DNA of 64,000 nt from Sediminispirochaeta smaragdinae DSM 11293 (GTDB taxonomy: Bacteria > Spirochaetota > Spirochaetia > DSM-16054 > Sediminispirochaetaceae): the NCBI RefSeq assembly GCF_000143985.1, contig NC_014364.1, positions 744,001 to 808,000 on the forward strand, given 5' to 3'. The notes beneath the pieces are model-generated. The model was not told the origin of the DNA and did no database searches. It worked only from the letters and a program-made list of their open reading frames with translations. Position 1 is the first letter of the stretch. Each line of letters opens with the position of its first letter. The translations under genes and the position numbers were made by a program. Positions 51,154-59,682 of the stretch are shown one piece after another.

Positions 51154-52674
51154 ATGAAAACACCAGGTGTATATATCGTAGAAAATAATGACTTTCCGAA
51201 TTCTGTGGTGGAGGTTGCCACAGCCGTACCGGCTTTTATCGGGTATACCGAAAAGGCGGTGAAGGACAATCGTTCTCTATTGAACATGCCGATGAGGATT
51301 TCGTCGCTACAAGATTTTACAGCATATTTTGGCGGCGCTCCCGATTATCAGTTTGAACTGACGGAGACGGCAGCGGAAGGTGATGCCGCCTCCGCCGGTG
51401 TGATAGGAACGGTTTCAGCCGGAAAGAAGAAGTACACCATTACCCAGAAGTCGACGGACTATTGTCTGTTTCGAAGCCTGCTGCTCTTTTTTGCGAATGG
51501 CGGGAATACCTGCTATATCGTTTCCGTGGGCACCTATACAGACGAAATTAATGCAGAGGCGTTACAGAATGGTATTGATGCTCTTATTAAAGAGCAGGAG
51601 CCTAGCATGGTGCTCATCCCTGAAGCAATAACATTACCGTCAAAAGGGGCCTGCTACTCCCTGCAGCAGCAGATTCTTGAGCATTGCGGCGGCAAAATGA
51701 AAAACCGCATTGCCATACTGGATGTTTATGAGGGTTACAAAGACTTTCGGGCCGCGGAAGGCGATTGCGTAAAGAATTTCCGTGAAGGCATTGGCAACAC
51801 CTATCTGGATTTTGCTGCGGCCTATTATCCCTGGCTGAATACCGAACTTATATCCGGTAACGAGCTTAGTTTTAAACAGATTTCCAACCGTGATGTTTTG
51901 GCGGCATGCATTAAGGAAGAAATGGGACTCGCTGATGCTGCAAAAATCGATGAAAAGGGAGAAAAATTTCTGGAGCTTCTGGATGAACTCTCTTCAAAAA
52001 GTTTCACCGCCGACAAAGAAGCATTGATACACAGAACCCTGATTCAGAGCAGTCATGTTTATAACAATATTTTAGAGAACATCAGAGATTATCTGAACAG
52101 AATGGCTCCCTCTGCGGCGATAGCCGGGATATACGCTATGGTCGACTCTTCGCGGGGTGTCTGGAAGGCTCCTGCCAATGTGAGCCTGGCGTCTGTGATT
52201 TCTCCGACGGTGAATATTTCGCATGACGAACAGGAATATCTGAATCTTCCTTCCGACGGCAAAGCGGTAAACGCCATTCGTTCTTTTACCGGAGAAGGCG
52301 TTTTGGTATGGGGAGCCCGTACTCTGGACGGCAACAGTCATGACTGGCGTTATATAAACGTTCGCCGAACGGCAATTATGCTGGAAGAGTCCATCAGCCT
52401 GGCTTCGAAAGCCTATGTTTTTGAAGCCAATACAGTAGATACGTGGAACAAGATAAAACGTATGATTTCTAATTTCCTTGAAGGTATCTGGAAACGGGGA
52501 GGATTAGCCGGAGCTACTGAGGAAGATGCTTTCAGTGTCCATGTCGGATTGGGAGAAACCATGACTGCCAAGGATATATTGGAAAATATCTTACGTATAA
52601 AAATTATGGTGGCGTTAACCCGTCCGAAAGAATTTATTGAAATTACTTTCCAGCAGCACATGCAGAAATCTTAG
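51154..52674 (+). CDS. Contractile-tail sheath protein (phage/eCIS type), orphan
   Basis: A 506-residue phage tail sheath family protein. The N-terminus TPGVYIVENNDFPNSVVEVATAVPAFIGYT is the typical sheath N-terminal arm and start of the first domain. The C-terminal domain includes GVLVWGARTLDGN...WRYINVRRTAIMLEESI, NTVDTWNKIKRMISNFL and ends RPKEFIEITFQQHMQKS, all standard for extracellular contractile injection system or phage sheaths. The gene is complete. No tube, baseplate, spike, lysin or AAA+ assembly gene is adjacent: the upstream gene is a methyltransferase and the downstream gene, on the opposite strand, a diguanylate cyclase. It is therefore a solitary sheath gene here. Confidence 0.88.
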   Translation: MKTPGVYIVENNDFPNSVVEVATAVPAFIGYTEKAVKDNRSLLNMPMRISSLQDFTAYFGGAPDYQFELTETAAEGDAASAGVIGTVSAGKKKYTITQKSTDYCLFRSLLLFFANGGNTCYIVSVGTYTDEINAEALQNGIDALIKEQEPSMVLIPEAITLPSKGACYSLQQQILEHCGGKMKNRIAILDVYEGYKDFRAAEGDCVKNFREGIGNTYLDFAAAYYPWLNTELISGNELSFKQISNRDVLAACIKEEMGLADAAKIDEKGEKFLELLDELSSKSFTADKEALIHRTLIQSSHVYNNILENIRDYLNRMAPSAAIAGIYAMVDSSRGVWKAPANVSLASVISPTVNISHDEQEYLNLPSDGKAVNAIRSFTGEGVLVWGARTLDGNSHDWRYINVRRTAIMLEESISLASKAYVFEANTVDTWNKIKRMISNFLEGIWKRGGLAGATEEDAFSVHVGLGETMTAKDILENILRIKIMVALTRPKEFIEITFQQHMQKS

Positions 52675-52881
52675 CTTCTCGATAGCATGGTGCAACTGTA
52701 TTGACTCTTTATCAATGAAGCCAAGTTTCTTGGCAAGTGAAGCTGTATTCATTCCATCGGTAAATGATTTTGAGATCTGATGTTGCGGAAATGGCAGACT
52801 GTTATCGGAGATGTAGGAGAGATACCTATTGGCTTTGCATGATGAAAAATGTTTCATGGTTTCTCTTTGTGTCCGGTTGTT

Positions 52882-54018
52882 TTAATGTGTCTCATGATAA
52901 CGATTTTTTTCTTCGTACATAAGCGAGTCAAGATAGCTGATGAAGTCTTCTGCATCTCCCTGAAAGGAAGGCGAGTATTCGTCGCCGCCGATGCTTAATG
53001 AAAGTGTATAAGGACAGCCAGACTTCGAACTCGTTTCTATTGCACTGTGGACTCGCGCTATTACTCCATCGAGCTCGGCTCTGTTTGCGTTTGGCAGAAT
53101 CACGACAAACTCATCACCGGCATAACGTGCAATGAAATCATCAATGCGTAGTGCTGTCTGCATTGCCTTCACGACCATAATAAGCGCTTCGTCGCCAACG
53201 ACATGCCCATATTGATCGTTTATATGTTTAAAGTCGTTCACGTCTGCCAGGAACGCACAAAATCCCTTTTTTGATTGCCTGCACTCCTGGATCAGAGCCT
53301 CGAGATACTCATCGAGGCGTCGTCGGTTATATGCTCCTGTAAGATAGTCGTACATGAGCCTCCGTTCTTGAATGGTGGAATTGAGAACAATCATTGATAA
53401 TGTATAAGTAGGCAAAAGAATGACAAATTTAGGGAGCAATATCTGCAGCACACCGCCGACGGCCATGGGAACAGGGACGGACATCAACCCCTGAAACACT
53501 CTTGGATTGATTGTCTTCTTTCGGGAAAGGGCAAGAATTACTGCCCAGGCGAGATACCCATAGAACACAACGGTGGTGATGTGGAGGAATCTTCCTGGAT
53601 ACAAATACCCGTTTTTGTCGATAGCAAATATACAATCTTTTAAGAGCGAAATGAAACACAAACTTAGGTTTACAAGAGCTGGTACCGAGTAAAGGACAAT
53701 GGCCTTTCTTTTTCTTCGGTGCGGCGGTAGTGTGACCAACTCTATATAGCCAGCGTAAAGCATGCTGATGAGGGGGGTGCTTACAAAAAGGAGGAAGGTG
53801 GAATTCCTTAGGATGACCTGTCCAAGCGTAGTTTTTGTGCCTTCTGTCAGTAATATGGCTGAGTCGCTGAAAAGCGTAATGCATACCAGCAGAAGCATAG
53901 ATGTAAAAAAGCGGTAATCTAATTTCTTCCGTTCCCGTTTGTCCTGTATTCCCGCAAACAATAATACGATGATTTGCGAACAAAACAAATCGATGTTGAT
54001 CCTCAGACCGACATCCAT
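52882..54018 (-). CDS. Membrane-bound diguanylate cyclase (GGDEF domain)
   Basis: A 378-residue protein with seven or eight membrane segments in residues 1 to about 215 and a GGDEF domain after it. The active-site motif reads AGDEF (RYAGDEFVVILPNA), a variant still compatible with activity. The preceding FLADVNDFKHINDQYGHVVGDEAL segment is intact. An RxxD inhibitory site is not obvious. ATG 54018 has GAGGAG upstream. It probably synthesises c-di-GMP in response to a membrane signal. Confidence 0.88.
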   Translation of the reverse strand: MDVGLRINIDLFCSQIIVLLFAGIQDKRERKKLDYRFFTSMLLLVCITLFSDSAILLTEGTKTTLGQVILRNSTFLLFVSTPLISMLYAGYIELVTLPPHRRKRKAIVLYSVPALVNLSLCFISLLKDCIFAIDKNGYLYPGRFLHITTVVFYGYLAWAVILALSRKKTINPRVFQGLMSVPVPMAVGGVLQILLPKFVILLPTYTLSMIVLNSTIQERRLMYDYLTGAYNRRRLDEYLEALIQECRQSKKGFCAFLADVNDFKHINDQYGHVVGDEALIMVVKAMQTALRIDDFIARYAGDEFVVILPNANRAELDGVIARVHSAIETSSKSGCPYTLSLSIGGDEYSPSFQGDAEDFISYLDSLMYEEKNRYHETH

Positions 54019-54187
54019 GCCTTTTCTCCTCGCCACATGCTGAACGAATACTGCACTGCTGCAGTAAATATGCACTACTATAAGTTTTAGTAGTTATCGA
54101 AAGAATAACAAGGAATTATCTGAGTTTTTGATATGGCGATTCTTGAATAAGAATTTGTCGCAACCCATAAAATAGGACCGTATCAAG

Positions 54188-54751
54188 TCAGGCCGTCTTT
54201 CTGAAAATCTGGAATGTCTTTCCCTCAAGGATCTCCTTCGAACTTTCCAAAGATAGTCCTGCCGCTTTCATGGCACTGCATATACCCTCCGGTGATGATG
54301 AGTGGCCCCAGTGGCGTCCTCCCTTTGCCGCCTTGTTCCGGTCGATCACCACAAGGCGGCCTTCGGGTTTCATGGCCCGGCTGGCAGATTGAAAATAAAG
54401 CTCCGGTCTGGCGATGTGATGGAAGCTATTGTGCGAAAAGATCAAATCTTGGGAGGCCTCTGGAAGGAGACAGCTATGTTCTTCTCCGAGAACCGCGATG
54501 ATTCGGGATTCCATCCCTTTGTTCCGTGCATAGTCCATCAAAAAACGAAGATTTTTTCCGCTGATGTCGACTGCATAGACCTCGCCGGTGTCGCCGATTT
54601 TTCTGGCGAACTCGACGGCAAAAAAGCCACCGCCCGAACCTATGTCCGCCACAACCGATCCCTGTCGAAGAGGGAGGTATGTGAAAATTTCTGCCGCTTC
54701 TTTTTTTGCCCTCAGGTTTAAACCCTGCAGGAAAAGTTTATTGAGGATCAT
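54188..54751 (-). CDS. Class I SAM-dependent methyltransferase
   Basis: A 187-residue methyltransferase. Motif I is VVADIGSGGGFFAVEFA (near residues 33-49), followed by VYAVDISGKNLRFL, and a later LIFSHNSFHHI post-motif. ATG 54751 is preferred because TTTGAGG lies upstream and the gene then overlaps the preceding membrane-protein gene by only 14 bases; starts up to 54826 are possible. It is the third gene of the sigma factor operon. The substrate is unknown; UbiE-like small-molecule or arsenite-type methylation cannot be excluded. Confidence 0.8.
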   Translation of the reverse strand: MILNKLFLQGLNLRAKKEAAEIFTYLPLRQGSVVADIGSGGGFFAVEFARKIGDTGEVYAVDISGKNLRFLMDYARNKGMESRIIAVLGEEHSCLLPEASQDLIFSHNSFHHIARPELYFQSASRAMKPEGRLVVIDRNKAAKGGRHWGHSSSPEGICSAMKAAGLSLESSKEILEGKTFQIFRKTA

Positions 54752-55055
54752 GTTCCGCATCCTCAAATCGTTGTCTGAACTTTTCTCTCCACTCATTCCG
54801 ATGATGATACGTATCTTTGTCATCATGGCCGGTGTGATGTAATCCCCCTTTGAATAAGATGTGGCTTAGCAATACCAGCCCCCAGGCCTGCCAATAGCCG
54901 ATGACGGAAAGACCGAAAAGCTGGGGCATAAGCCAATTCCAAAGCAGCATGACAACAAGGCCGAGGACAAGGGCAAAGGCCGCTGCGGCAACGATTCCCA
55001 GGATAACCCAGAGCCCTATCCTCAATGGGTGAAATTTTCTGTTATGGTAGAACAT
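54738..55055 (-). CDS. Small membrane protein linked to ECF sigma factor
   Basis: A 105-residue protein with two hydrophobic helices: one around IGLWVILGIVAAAAFALVLG and a second around WQAWGLVLLSHILF. Between them is the WNWLMPQLFGLSVIGYWQA motif, which I recognise as typical of small membrane proteins encoded next to ECF sigma factors; no function is established. The C-terminal tail is charged and His-rich (HHTGHDDKDTYHHRNEW). ATG 55055 has GGAGGG upstream, 25 bases after the sigma factor stop. It might act as an anti-sigma-like partner, but it lacks a zinc anti-sigma motif. Confidence 0.75.
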   Translation of the reverse strand: MFYHNRKFHPLRIGLWVILGIVAAAAFALVLGLVVMLLWNWLMPQLFGLSVIGYWQAWGLVLLSHILFKGGLHHTGHDDKDTYHHRNEWREKFRQRFEDAEHDPQ

Positions 55056-55080
55056 CTTTTTCCCTCCTGTATATTGAGCC

Positions 55081-55626
55081 TCACATTTCCTCATGCAAGA
55101 GCTCCTTGATTTCCTTTAGTCTTTGTCGTAAAAATTTCACGGCATACCGTTTCCGGGCGGTAAGGGTGTTGATCGATTCCCCGGTCAGCTCGGCGATTTC
55201 AGCAAAGGTTCGTCCCTCTATCGCCTGTAATATGAAAACCTCTCGCTGGGACTCGGGCAGTTCATCAAGACTCTCGTAAAGGGTGTCCGCAATAATCCTC
55301 CGTAGGTACGCATGCTCACCCCCTGGCAGTTTAAGATCTGCGAGGAGGTCAAGGCCGTCGGTGCCGTCGTCGACGATAAGCTCTGTCTCCTTCTCCCGGC
55401 GAAGAGCGCGGGCACGATAGTAGTCGATCACACGATTTTTTACGGAACACCATAGCCAAGCTACCAGGTTATCGATGGGATCGAGAACATTCACATGCTC
55501 CGTCGCCCGAACAAATATTTCCTGAAGCATATCTTCTGCCTCTGCCGCATCATCGATACGCCGAATAATGAAATGGAGCATTTTGCCGTACTGATCCCGA
55601 AAAACCTGCTCAAGCCGGTGTCCCAT
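55081..55626 (-). CDS. ECF-family RNA polymerase sigma factor
   Basis: A 181-residue sigma-70 family protein of the extracytoplasmic-function group. Region 2 spans about residues 5-75 (DMLQEIFVRATEHV and WLWCSVKNRVIDYYRARALRRE). Region 4 is about 115-170 (LPESQREVFILQAIEGRTFAEIAELTGESINTLTARKRYAVKFLR). GGGAGG lies seven bases before ATG 55626. No classical anti-sigma gene is adjacent; a small two-helix membrane protein and a methyltransferase follow in the operon. Confidence 0.9.
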   Translation of the reverse strand: MGHRLEQVFRDQYGKMLHFIIRRIDDAAEAEDMLQEIFVRATEHVNVLDPIDNLVAWLWCSVKNRVIDYYRARALRREKETELIVDDGTDGLDLLADLKLPGGEHAYLRRIIADTLYESLDELPESQREVFILQAIEGRTFAEIAELTGESINTLTARKRYAVKFLRQRLKEIKELLHEEM

Positions 55627-55779
55627 TCATCCTCCCTACAATAAGCATAGACGAAGAGGTTAAGGTTTTGGTGTATGATAAACCGTTCTTTTGCGAAATA
55701 TGATGTCAGTGAAGGATTACAGATTTGATGTGGAAATATTGGGCTTGAAAAATGAATGGTCTCTACTGTCAGGAATCCT

Positions 55780-55815
55780 GGTGATCTCTATGCCCGAGAG
55801 GGGATAGAGATCACC
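55780..55815. promoter_or_regulatory. Perfect 12-bp inverted repeat after the DapA-family gene
   Basis: GGTGATCTCTAT (55780-55791) and ATAGAGATCACC (55804-55815) are exact complements, 12-base loop. It lies 13 bases after the stop of the minus-strand aldolase gene, with no T-run. It probably marks that transcript's 3' end. The adjacent bases 55812-55831 resemble an end of the MITE-like element at 2999-3125. Confidence 0.6.
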
Positions 55816-55828
55816 AATATTCGAAACA

Positions 55829-56761
55829 CTACCCAAGGTCAGCGATTTTCTTCCTGTAAGCCTCGGTACCTTCAATGAGTTTATCCAGTATGGCTTCGAC
55901 TCCCCATACCTTTTCATGTACGTCATAGGGAAAGGTTCTGGACCCTGTAGCCTTAAAATTTCCCAAACGCTTGTGGTACATCTTTGCCAGTACGGGGTAG
56001 CCATATGCTTCGGTGCAGGCGGCAAGGACCAGAAAGGTCGCAAGCTCCTGGGCAAGGGCCGGATGATCCTGGCTTGAGCAGTAAAGCCATTTATATAGAT
56101 CGGGATGAAAGTTTGTGCTGACGCCGTTGAATCCTCTGGACCCCGCCTTCATTGCATCCCAGGCGATTGCCGCATTTGCATTGAGGATTGCCATGCCACT
56201 CTTTTTTGTGATGGCCACACGGCGTTGTACGGTTGGCAGATCACAGGAGACATCCTTCATGAAGCTGAACCTCCCACTATCGGCCAGGACCTTGAGTTCT
56301 TCATCGGAGACCAGGCGCCTGTAGGGGGCCGGACACTCATAAATTCCCAGGGGCAAGTCCGAAGGAAGTCGTTCCAGTAGCCATTTCAGGTTGCCGATAA
56401 AGGTATCTGTTCCTTTGCGGCCGGGGTCGAGGTGGTTTGAGACCAGGACGATACCGTCGGCGCCTGAATCAACCGCCACCTTTAATTCTTCGAGTTGCCC
56501 ATAGGGATCGTCGCTTGTGTGTCCCGAGGCGACGACGGGAACGCGCCCTTTTACCGTCCTGACGACGAATTTCGCGAGTTCTGATTTTTCCTGAAGGCTG
56601 AGGTATTGCATTTCACTGGATTGGCAGACGGCGAATAAGGCATCTGCCCCATGGCTGATGTACCATTCGATTAAAGCCTCCAGACTTTCGTAGTCGATGC
56701 TGTCGTTTTCGGTAAAGGGTGTGATCATTACCGGAACAATGCCTTCTATTTTCTTTTTCAT
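55829..56761 (-). CDS. Dihydrodipicolinate synthase/N-acetylneuraminate lyase family aldolase
   Basis: A 310-residue TIM-barrel Schiff-base lyase. The Tyr of GIYECPAPYRR and the Lys of SFMKDVSCD match the family's catalytic Tyr and Lys. The N-terminus GIVPVMITPFTENDSIDYESL is typical. ATG 56761 has AAAGGAG upstream; the earlier in-frame ATG lies in the promoter. It faces a divergent sugar-acid-like operon (SDR, Gfo/Idh, epimerase, Tct transporter), so cleavage or dehydration of a keto-deoxy sugar acid is more likely than lysine synthesis. Confidence 0.85.
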   Translation of the reverse strand: MKKKIEGIVPVMITPFTENDSIDYESLEALIEWYISHGADALFAVCQSSEMQYLSLQEKSELAKFVVRTVKGRVPVVASGHTSDDPYGQLEELKVAVDSGADGIVLVSNHLDPGRKGTDTFIGNLKWLLERLPSDLPLGIYECPAPYRRLVSDEELKVLADSGRFSFMKDVSCDLPTVQRRVAITKKSGMAILNANAAIAWDAMKAGSRGFNGVSTNFHPDLYKWLYCSSQDHPALAQELATFLVLAACTEAYGYPVLAKMYHKRLGNFKATGSRTFPYDVHEKVWGVEAILDKLIEGTEAYRKKIADLG

Positions 56762-56825
56762 TCTTATAGCTCCTTTTCCTGCATGTCTCTGTCTTGAAAA
56801 CGATGAAATATCATGAACAACTAAA

Positions 56826-56854
56826 TTTATCATCCAAAATTAAGTTGATGTCAA
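56826..56854 (-). promoter_or_regulatory. Promoter of the DapA-family gene
   Basis: On the minus strand TTGACA (56849-56854), a 17-base spacer, then GATAAA (56826-56831). Confidence 0.65.
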
Positions 56855-56913
56855 GTGAAAGTGCCCTTTTTTAGCCGTTAATAGCGGGTGAAACAAATTA
56901 ATTTAGTTTTTTG

Positions 56914-56942
56914 TTGACACCTCATAAAAGTCATGTTAATAC
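56914..56942 (+). promoter_or_regulatory. Promoter of the SDR/Gfo/epimerase/Tct operon
   Basis: TTGACA (56914-56919), 17-base spacer, TAATAC (56937-56942), 75 bases before ATG 57017. Confidence 0.7.
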
Positions 56943-56956
56943 TATTTTCATACTTT

Positions 56957-56970
56957 TGATAACGATTACA
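56957..56970 (+). promoter_or_regulatory. LacI-type operator-like site downstream of promoter
   Basis: TGATAACGATTACA resembles the LacI/CcpA consensus TGNAANCGNNNNCA at all but one fixed position. It starts 15 bases after the -10 box, a position suited to repression. A shorter repeat ACGAT-N5-ATCGT (56962-56976) overlaps it. No LacI-family gene is in the window. Confidence 0.4.
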
Positions 56971-57016
56971 TATCGTGAAAAAATAAATCACAAAGATTAA
57001 CGATTAAGGAACTAAG

Positions 57017-57784
57017 ATGAAGGCTTGTGAGAAATTTAGCTTGGAAGGAAAGACTGCGGTAGTGACCGGGGCCACAAGAGGGCTCGGCCAGGGCATTGCA
57101 TTGGGGCTTGCCGAAGCCGGAGCCAATATCGTGTGTGTTGGACGAAGCGATGATTCGGGAACTCGTGAGAAAGTGAAGGCTTTGGGTCGTGAATACCTCA
57201 ATATTCGACTTGATGTAGCACTTCCTGAAAGTCCCGATCTTATCATTGAGAAGGCGGTGTCGGCTTTTGGGAAAATTGATGTGCTGGTAAACGCCGCCGG
57301 AATTACAAGGAGAGCAATGGCGCTGGATGTCAGCCGTAAGGATTGGCAGGATGTCCTGGATGTAAATCTGACTGGTTTGTTTTTCCTTTGCCAGGCTGCT
57401 GCACGGCAGTTCGTCAAACAGGGACATGGAGGGAAGATTATAAACATAGGCTCCATGACCTCGTATCAGGGAGGCATCAAGGTTATTCCCTATACCGCTT
57501 CGAAGGCCGCGGTCAGGATGATTACCATGCACATGTGCAATGAGTGGGCTCCCTACGGTATTCATGTCAACTGCATTGCTCCCGGATATATGGTCACCGA
57601 CATGACTGCTCCCATGCGGGGCGAGGCTTCGCGCATGGCGGAAACAAATACCAGGATTCCTATGGAGCGATGGGGAGTTCCGGAAGACTTGGCAGGGGCT
57701 GCTATCTTCCTCGCCTCAGAGGCTTCGGACTATGTGAATGGATTCACCATCGCCGTGGACGGCGGATTTTTGGCAAAATCCTAA
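57017..57784 (+). CDS. SDR-family oxidoreductase (KduD / gluconate 5-dehydrogenase-like)
   Basis: A 255-residue classical short-chain dehydrogenase. The cofactor motif is TGATRGLGQGIALGL (residues about 19-33), NAAGITR follows, the catalytic Ser is in NIGSMTSYQGG and the Tyr-x-x-x-Lys in PYTASKAAV. The ending SDYVNGFTIAVDGGFLAKS is the standard SDR C-terminus. It heads a catabolic operon with a Gfo/Idh enzyme, an epimerase and a tripartite transporter, so a keto-sugar-acid or polyol reaction is likely. It starts after AAGGAAC. Confidence 0.88.
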   Translation: MKACEKFSLEGKTAVVTGATRGLGQGIALGLAEAGANIVCVGRSDDSGTREKVKALGREYLNIRLDVALPESPDLIIEKAVSAFGKIDVLVNAAGITRRAMALDVSRKDWQDVLDVNLTGLFFLCQAAARQFVKQGHGGKIINIGSMTSYQGGIKVIPYTASKAAVRMITMHMCNEWAPYGIHVNCIAPGYMVTDMTAPMRGEASRMAETNTRIPMERWGVPEDLAGAAIFLASEASDYVNGFTIAVDGGFLAKS

Positions 57785-57802
57785 GGAGACATGGAGAAAC
57801 GC

Positions 57803-58747
57803 ATGAAAAGGAAATTCAGAGTCGGGCTGGTGGGATGCGGCTCGATTGCAGAGAATGCCCATCTGCCGATTCTTTCGGAGATGGATAATGTTGAACTGGT
57901 CGGTGTTATCGCAAAACGTCTTGCCAGTGCCCAAACCGCAAAAGAGCGATACGGCATTTCCCATGCCGTAGAAAATATCGAACAGTTGATTGAACTTGGC
58001 CTCGATTGTGCCTTTGTTCTCTCGCCCAAGGAATGTCACCATGAACATGTGCTTGCGTTACTCAACGCCGGCCTCGATGTGTTCAGCGAAAAACCCATGG
58101 GATGCAGCCTTTCCGAGATGGAGGAAATGGTTGAGGCCTCGGAAAAGAGCGGCAAGGCCCTGATGATCGGTTTTAACCGTCGTTATGCTCCTGTATATCG
58201 GAAAGCAAAGGAAGTGTACGGAACCTTGTCTCCCGATGTCATCATAGCCCAGAAAAATAGACCGGCATCGGAATATCGTGCAACTCTGGAGAATGCCATC
58301 CATATGGTGGATCTCCTGCGCTACTTTTGCGGTGAGTGTGAGGATGTCCAGGCAATTTCTAAATTTACGGACCCCTATTATGAAACCCTTGCGACGGCGC
58401 AAATGACTTTTTCGAATGGTACCGTCGGTATGCTTGTCGCCGATCGCGCAAGCGGGCAATGGGTGGAGACATTCCAGATGCACGGCCATAACAAGAGCGT
58501 CCTTGTCAACTGTCCCGATACCGTAACTGTCGTGGACCATGAGGAGAGCCATACCACCGACATGACGCCCCTTGCCATGGGCTGGGCTCAGGTCGCTGAT
58601 AAGATGGGATTTCGTGCCGAAGACGAGCATTTTTTCTCTTGCCTTGAAACAGGAGAGACGATGCTTACCAATGCGGCGGATTCCTTTAAAACTCATCTCC
58701 TGATGCATAAAATTCTTAAGGCCGCAGGCCTTCCCGACCTGGAGTAG
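57803..58747 (+). CDS. Gfo/Idh/MocA-family oxidoreductase
   Basis: A 314-residue dehydrogenase. The Rossmann motif is GLVGCGSIAENAHLP, EKPMG is the Lys-Pro loop, and the region after it contains GFNRRYAPVYR. It does not carry the YGYDQR signature of the IolG-like protein elsewhere in the window, so a different sugar is expected. ATG 57803 has GGAG six bases upstream; ATG 57791 follows AAGGAG too closely. It lies between an SDR and an epimerase gene. Confidence 0.85.
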   Translation: MKRKFRVGLVGCGSIAENAHLPILSEMDNVELVGVIAKRLASAQTAKERYGISHAVENIEQLIELGLDCAFVLSPKECHHEHVLALLNAGLDVFSEKPMGCSLSEMEEMVEASEKSGKALMIGFNRRYAPVYRKAKEVYGTLSPDVIIAQKNRPASEYRATLENAIHMVDLLRYFCGECEDVQAISKFTDPYYETLATAQMTFSNGTVGMLVADRASGQWVETFQMHGHNKSVLVNCPDTVTVVDHEESHTTDMTPLAMGWAQVADKMGFRAEDEHFFSCLETGETMLTNAADSFKTHLLMHKILKAAGLPDLE

Positions 58748-58751
58748 GTGA

Positions 58752-59642
58752 ATGAAGATTGCCGGTCATACGATGGGAACACCGGAGTATTCACTTGAGG
58801 ATGCTCTTCGGCTTTTCAAGAAGATTGGACTCGACGGAGCCGAGATCATTGTTCAGGATGGTTACCGGTGTGCACTGGAGGAAAAGACATCCACTGATAC
58901 GCTTCGGGAGTTATCCCGTCTTGCAAAAGATCTGTCCCTTGAGATTCCCTGTCTGACTCCCTATTTTTCCCGGTTCAACGATCTTGACGAGGGTATCCGA
59001 GAAAAAGAAATCGAAGGCATGTGCAAGGTTATCACATACGCAGAAATTCTGGGGGCCAAGTATATCCGCCTGTATGGTGGAAACTTCGGTCAGGACGAAA
59101 GGGATGAAGACGGGAAAAAGCGCGGCTGTCTGGTGGAAAGTCTTCGTTTCCTAGGGGAGATTGCCAAGAAACATGGGGTCTCTCTGGTGCTGGAAAATCA
59201 CTTTAATACCATGACCGTATCGGCCCGGGAAAGTGTTGATATTTCCTATGCTATTAACCATCCTTCGGTAGGTATTCTCTACGATCAGGCAAATCTGACA
59301 TTCACCGGAAACGAAGAATACGAAACGGCCATTCCTCTGCAATTCGACAAGAGCTGGTATGTTCATGTTAAGGATTTTGTCTTCAGGGGAAATGACCACA
59401 CCTTCTCATCATCTGATGTATCACACCCTCAGGAGGAGGAGCGGAAGGTCGTGACCCGAATTGTCGGAGAGGGAATTCTTGACTGGCCGGCAATCCTGCA
59501 AATGCTTAAAGATAGAGGTTACAGCGGCTGGTTGTCGCTTGAATATGAGCGGCGATGGCATCCGCAGGATATTCCCGACGCATCGCTTGGAATGAAGCAG
59601 AGTGCCGCATTTCTGCGAAAGATCATTCGAGATCTGAAATAA
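58752..59642 (+). CDS. Sugar phosphate isomerase/epimerase family TIM-barrel protein
   Basis: A 296-residue xylose-isomerase-like barrel. Candidate metal ligands are Glu in LVLENHFN, Asp in ILYDQAN, His in WYVHVKDFVF and Glu in LSLEYERRW. It starts four bases after the Gfo/Idh gene and 40 bases before the TctC gene. It probably epimerises a keto-sugar made by the oxidoreductases of the same operon. Confidence 0.85.
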   Translation: MKIAGHTMGTPEYSLEDALRLFKKIGLDGAEIIVQDGYRCALEEKTSTDTLRELSRLAKDLSLEIPCLTPYFSRFNDLDEGIREKEIEGMCKVITYAEILGAKYIRLYGGNFGQDERDEDGKKRGCLVESLRFLGEIAKKHGVSLVLENHFNTMTVSARESVDISYAINHPSVGILYDQANLTFTGNEEYETAIPLQFDKSWYVHVKDFVFRGNDHTFSSSDVSHPQEEERKVVTRIVGEGILDWPAILQMLKDRGYSGWLSLEYERRWHPQDIPDASLGMKQSAAFLRKIIRDLK

Positions 59643-59682
59643 TCAGCAATTCTTTCCCGAAAGGGATACAAAGGAGCAATAT

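Noticed and set aside
50295-52674. Possible prophage or eCIS island
   Set aside because: Only one tail gene is present; neighbours are chromosomal-type genes and no integrase, attachment site or other virion gene is seen.
52615-52857. 80-codon minus-strand frame after the sheath gene
   Set aside because: It overlaps the sheath C-terminus by 60 bases, has only a weak ribosome site and matches no family I know. It could be real, but I cannot support it.
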